Of a DNA stretch of 7,677 bases, positions 5,508-7,677 are shown one piece after another. This DNA comes from Rickettsiales bacterium (GTDB lineage: Bacteria; Pseudomonadota; Alphaproteobacteria; Rickettsiales; UBA1997): contig CANDYP010000070.1 in the NCBI GenBank assembly GCA_947425005.1, forward strand, positions 1 to 7,677. The letters run 5' to 3'. Position numbers and translations under genes: made by a program. A model generated the notes under the pieces. It searched no databases. It saw only the letters and a list, made by a program, of their open reading frames with translations, and was not told the origin of the DNA. Position 1 is the stretch's first letter, and every line of letters begins with the position of its first letter.

Positions 5508-5535
5508 GGTATAATCGCGGTCCCAAGCTTTTCAA
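5508..5535 (-). promoter_or_regulatory. Candidate sigma70-type promoter for dinD
   Basis: On the minus strand TTGAAA (5530-5535, 5 of 6 consensus) is followed 16 bases later by TATACC (5508-5513, 4 of 6). This would start transcription about 20 bases before the dinD ATG. The same DNA reads TATAAT (5510-5515) on the plus strand, so the direction is ambiguous. Confidence 0.35.
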
Positions 5536-5556
5536 GATTTCAGTGCTTGGGTTTTT
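5522..5556 (+). terminator. Hairpin with T-run between yjdM and dinD
   Basis: CCCAAGC (5522-5528) pairs with GCTTGGG (5545-5551), and five T residues follow on the plus strand. For minus-strand transcripts leaving yjdM the stem is present without a following T-run, so it would be at best a weak terminator or an RNA-processing site. As a plus-strand signal it sits directly after a TATAAT, with no plus-strand gene to terminate. Confidence 0.45.
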
Positions 5557-5558
5557 CA

Positions 5559-5918
5559 CTACGATTCTAAAACTTTTCTGACGAATTCTGACTTCAATTT
5601 CATCTCACCGATGCCGCTGATTTTGCAATCGATGTCGTGATCGCCGCCGACGAGTCGAATGTTTTTTACTTTCGTTCCAACTTTCACAACCAGCGATGAG
5701 CCCTTGACCTTCAAGTCTTTGATGACCGTCACGGTGTCGCCATCTTTTAAAATGGTGCCGCTGGCATCTTTGATTATTTCTTCCTCATCTTCTTCAATTT
5801 TTTCACTCGAATGCTTCGACCATTCGTGCGCACATTCCGGACAAACGTAAATTTCTCCATCTTCGTAAGTGTATTCGCAGCCACATTTGACGCAGCTCGG
5901 CAGAGTTTGTTCAGTCAT
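5559..5918 (-). CDS. yjdM: YjdM/PhnA-family zinc-ribbon protein
   Basis: This small protein of 119 residues closely resembles E. coli YjdM (111 residues, formerly PhnA). The N-terminal zinc ribbon has cysteines C9, C12, C26 and C29 (CVKC and CPEC), with an extra C14. After an acidic linker (about 40-48, EEDEEE) comes the conserved PhnA domain: KDASGTILKDGDTVTVIKDL (50-69), VKGSS (71-75), KVGTKVKNIRLVGGDHDIDCK (79-99) and MKLKSEFVRKV (106-116). The old name suggests phosphonoacetate hydrolase, but that activity belongs to an unrelated enzyme and should not be transferred; the function of this family is not settled. The stop of the GNAT gene lies 12 bases upstream, so the two are probably one transcript. 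No Shine-Dalgarno sequence is visible; the upstream bases are A-rich. Confidence 0.95.
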   Translation of the reverse strand: MTEQTLPSCVKCGCEYTYEDGEIYVCPECAHEWSKHSSEKIEEDEEEIIKDASGTILKDGDTVTVIKDLKVKGSSLVVKVGTKVKNIRLVGGDHDIDCKISGIGEMKLKSEFVRKVLES

Positions 5919-5930
5919 TTTATTTTTTGT

Positions 5931-6446
5931 TTAAGATTGAAAATCAGATCGCAGCAACCCGTACAGAATCTCGTCAGTAGGCTTGCCGTTAATGATGTAG
6001 TGTTCGCGACAAACACCTTCTCGAATGAATCCGGCTTTTTCAAGAACTCGTTGCGAAGCTAAATTATCTGCAGCGACGTAAGCAATTATTTTGCGCAGTT
6101 TGGTTTCCGCAAAAATTTTTTCGGCGAATAATTTTAATCCCGACGTACCCAAGCCGATGCCTTGAAAGGCCTCACCAACGCCGTATCCGATCTCGCCGTA
6201 AAGCATCATGTCGCTAATATTTTTCAGACCAATAGTGCCGACAATTTTATCCTGAAATTGAATAAAAAATCGAAACTCTGCAGCGCAATTTAAGTCGGAT
6301 AAATCTGAACTCATGCCTTCCATTTCAGCGCGTAATTCTTCCAAGGAAATTTGCGCGATTGGATTGTAGCGAACCATGTCCGCCTCACTACGCCAACCGC
6401 GCCAAAGCTCGGCGTATTCTGGTTGGAGGGGGATGAGTTTTAGCAT
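5931..6446 (-). CDS. GNAT-family N-acetyltransferase, RimJ/RimL-like
   Basis: This 171-residue protein is predicted to transfer acetyl from acetyl-CoA to an amine; the acceptor is unknown (the RimJ/RimL group modifies protein N-termini, and relatives act on amino acids, polyamines or antibiotics). It opens with LIPLQPEYAELWRGWRSEADMVRY (4-27), the usual acceptor-side start of this branch. The beta4 strand is FRFFIQFQDKIVGTIGL (58-74). The acetyl-CoA pyrophosphate loop is QGIGLG (95-100) within YGVGEAFQGIGLGTSGLKLF. The family signature N-x-x-S-x-x-V-x-E-K-x-G-F spans 128-140, followed by REGVCREHYIINGK (142-155). Length and architecture are complete. It starts 131 bp from the divergent dioxygenase gene and is first in the minus-strand run GNAT-yjdM. 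No Shine-Dalgarno sequence is visible. Confidence 0.93.
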   Translation of the reverse strand: MLKLIPLQPEYAELWRGWRSEADMVRYNPIAQISLEELRAEMEGMSSDLSDLNCAAEFRFFIQFQDKIVGTIGLKNISDMMLYGEIGYGVGEAFQGIGLGTSGLKLFAEKIFAETKLRKIIAYVAADNLASQRVLEKAGFIREGVCREHYIINGKPTDEILYGLLRSDFQS

Positions 6447-6577
6447 GAGTGGAAATTGTTAAAAATATTTTTTGGAAAAAAATGGAAGCAAATAAACTAA
6501 AATTAAAGATTGGTATTCTAATCTCCCAGCTCTTCCGTCATTTTATTTTTAATTCTCGAATCATCAAACGACCTGTG

Positions 6578-7357
6578 ATGCAACCAAGCTCCTCCAAATT
6601 AACTCCGGCAATTTTTTTCGGCCATGGCTCGCCAATGAATGCGATTGAGAGTAATCGTTACACTTCTGGGTGGGTTGAGGCGGTGAAAAATATTCCAAAA
6701 CCTGCGGCGATTTTAGTGATTTCAGCGCATTGGGAAAGCTTTGGCAGCAAGGTTACAAACAATCAGGTGCAAAAAACCATTTACGATTTTTACGGATTTC
6801 CACCAGAACTTTTCAACGTAAAATATCAGCCAAACGGCGCACCGAAAATTGCCAAACGTTTGCAAGAAATTTTACCAGAAATTGCACTCGACGAAACTTG
6901 GGGGCTTGATCACGGCGCTTGGTCAGTTTTGGTGCATACACATCCCGAGCAAGATGTGCCGGTGTTGCAGCTCAGTCTCGATAAAAATAAATCACCACGA
7001 GAACATTTTGAAATGGCCAAAAAATTACAAATTCTGCGCGAAGAAAATGTGCTAATAATTGGCAGCGGAAATATCGTGCATAATTTGCAGATGCTTGATT
7101 GGCGCGGTAAGCAACACTTTCCTTGGGCCGAAAAATTTAACACCGCGATCCAAACAGTAATTTTGGAAAATGATTTTGAGAGCGTTATCGAGTTTGAAAA
7201 ACTTGACGGCGCACGTGAATCGGTGCCCAGCCTAGAACATTTTCTGCCCCTGCTTTACATTTTGGCTCTGAAAAAAGATGGAGAAGAAGTGGCAATTTTT
7301 AACCCCGAAATTGATCTCGCTTCGATTGCGATGACTAGTGTTGTGATTGGTTCTTAA
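6578..7357 (+). CDS. ygiD: Extradiol ring-cleavage dioxygenase of the DODA/YgiD type (class III LigB family)
   Basis: The family opens catechol rings with O2, and E. coli YgiD is a 4,5-DOPA extradiol dioxygenase; the natural substrate here is unknown. The 259 residues match YgiD throughout: FFGHGSPMNAIE (13-24), ISAHWES (48-54), YDFYGFPPELFNVKY (69-83), WGLDHGAWSVLVHTHP (108-123), QLSLD (131-135), IGSGNIVHNL (161-170) and EHFLPLLY (220-227). The metal-site histidines H16, H51, H168 and H221 correspond to YgiD H22, H57, H177 and H234, and H112 to the conserved active-site His. The ATG at 6578 begins where YgiD begins; in-frame starts at GTG 6449 and ATG 6482 would add 32-43 unconserved residues. 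It is divergent from the GNAT gene and convergent with the GIY-YIG gene, 17 bases apart. A strong AAGGAGG overlaps its stop codon. Confidence 0.93.
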   Translation: MQPSSSKLTPAIFFGHGSPMNAIESNRYTSGWVEAVKNIPKPAAILVISAHWESFGSKVTNNQVQKTIYDFYGFPPELFNVKYQPNGAPKIAKRLQEILPEIALDETWGLDHGAWSVLVHTHPEQDVPVLQLSLDKNKSPREHFEMAKKLQILREENVLIIGSGNIVHNLQMLDWRGKQHFPWAEKFNTAIQTVILENDFESVIEFEKLDGARESVPSLEHFLPLLYILALKKDGEEVAIFNPEIDLASIAMTSVVIGS

Positions 7358-7428
7358 GGAGGATCTGCCGGATGTTATCGGACTTCTATCTTGCTACCAA
7401 ATCCCAAACCGTCTTCAGTACAAGCTGA
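7356..7428 (+). CDS. Possible 18-residue small ORF behind a strong Shine-Dalgarno sequence
   Basis: AAGGAGG (7356-7362) overlaps the dioxygenase stop codon. Nine bases later an ATG at 7372 opens a reading frame of 18 codons ending TGA at 7426-7428 (MLSDFYLATKSQTVFSTS). Spacing and motif are ideal for translation, whereas none of the recognised genes in this window has a comparable ribosome-binding site. The peptide resembles no family I know and is antisense to the end of the GIY-YIG gene, so it may be fortuitous. Confidence 0.25.
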
Positions 7429-7578
7429 GTAAAATTCTAATTTCCAAGGAGTATGTTTCGCTGTGTGAACTGATCTTCCAGAATTATGAGTTTCTAATCT
7501 GGCCTTAAGATTTGATGTGAAGCCGATGTAGGTTTGGGAAGGATCGGAGAGGGATTTTGGGATGTAAGTGTAGTGCAT
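7375..7578 (-). pseudogene. GIY-YIG nuclease-like protein, C-terminally truncated
   Basis: The 67-residue product starts like the small stand-alone GIY-YIG (URI) proteins: YTYIPKS (3-9, usually Y-Y-I-L-K-S), TYIGFTSNLKARLETHN (16-32, with Y17-I-G and the expected catalytic R27), HTAKHTPWKLEFY (38-50). Full-length relatives are about 80-95 residues and continue with A-L-x-F-E-x-Y-L-K-S-G-S-G, which supplies the metal-binding Glu. Here that place reads GLGFGSKIEVR and then stops: the Glu is Gly, and the K-S-G-S-G end is missing. The gene is therefore probably inactive, through a frameshift or replacement of its 3' end, although a shortened protein could still be made. It converges on the dioxygenase gene. 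The start at 7578 is the natural family start. Confidence 0.7.
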
Positions 7579-7598
7579 TTTCTTAGGGTGATAAGAAA
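7579..7598. repeat. Short inverted repeat at the GIY-YIG start
   Basis: TTTCTTA (7579-7585) and TAAGAAA (7592-7598) are exact reverse complements around six bases, immediately upstream of the GIY-YIG ATG on the minus strand. It could be an operator or a leader hairpin; seven A/T-rich base pairs are weak evidence. Confidence 0.4.
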
Positions 7599-7614
7599 TT
7601 GGTATGAGTTTGTC

Positions 7615-7651
7615 GGGCCGGCCCCACTTCGCCCTTCGGGCTACGAGGGGC
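7615..7651. repeat. GC-rich palindromic element with CCCTTCGGG core
   Basis: GCCCC (7621-7625) pairs with GGGGC (7647-7651), and inside it GCCC (7631-7634) pairs with GGGC (7638-7641), with a symmetric 5/5 internal loop. A 10-bp palindrome GGGCCGGCCC overlaps the left side (7615-7624). The CCCTTCGGG core also occurs in repeat copy 2 near 1241. It has the look of a REP-like dispersed repeat, and no T-run follows to make it a terminator. Confidence 0.6.
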
Positions 7652-7677
7652 AGCCTTCGCTCTAACGATCTCCGTCT

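Noticed and set aside
5559..5918. Annotation as phosphonoacetate hydrolase (PhnA)
   Set aside because: The true hydrolase is a different, larger alkaline-phosphatase-fold enzyme; this protein matches the small zinc-ribbon YjdM family.
6449..6577. Upstream GTG start for the dioxygenase
   Set aside because: The 43 extra residues have no counterpart in YgiD, whose N-terminus matches from the ATG at 6578.

Overview
The window is bacterial chromosomal DNA of moderate GC content with standard-code genes, most of them recognisable housekeeping or stress-related families. Almost no gene start has a Shine-Dalgarno sequence in front of it. That feature, together with the mixture of families and the GC-rich dispersed palindromes, is compatible with an uncultivated lineage such as Patescibacteria/CPR. 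The assignment is a low-confidence inference, because no rRNA, tRNA or phylogenetic marker is present.

Layout. Positions 1-95 hold a C/G-rich repeat, followed by nnrD (minus strand, 96-920), a stand-alone NAD(P)H-hydrate dehydratase. The gap 921-1396 has no gene. It holds an FNR/DNR-type box (938-951) directly upstream of nnrD and a head-to-head pair of the C/G-rich repeat that forms a 148-bp imperfect palindrome. A Crp/Fnr-type regulator (1397-2137, plus) follows; its recognition helix (E-x-x-S-R) fits the FNR-class box. A palindromic terminator separates it from an AAA/DUF4143 ATPase (2289-3464, plus). The gap 3465-3786 carries a near-identical 76-bp piece of the downstream esterase gene and a small tandem repeat.

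From 3787 to 6446 all genes are on the minus strand. In transcription order they are a GNAT acetyltransferase, a YjdM/PhnA zinc-ribbon protein (12 bp gap), dinD, and a PF00756-type esterase whose start overlaps the dinD stop by 8 bp. A hairpin lies between yjdM and dinD. Inside dinD is a perfect 32-bp palindrome. Divergent from the GNAT gene is a YgiD/DODA-type extradiol dioxygenase (6578-7357, plus). Convergent with it is a small GIY-YIG nuclease gene (7375-7578, minus) whose C-terminal part looks lost. The window ends in another CCCTTCGGG palindrome.

How the genes work together. No single pathway unites them. The supportable links are the regulator with the nearby box at nnrD (inferred), GNAT with yjdM (close spacing), and dinD with the esterase (overlap). 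I found no convincing new multi-gene system. The most unusual signals are in the DNA itself: the dinD palindrome, the esterase-fragment duplication, the inverted repeat pair, and an isolated strong Shine-Dalgarno sequence at 7356.
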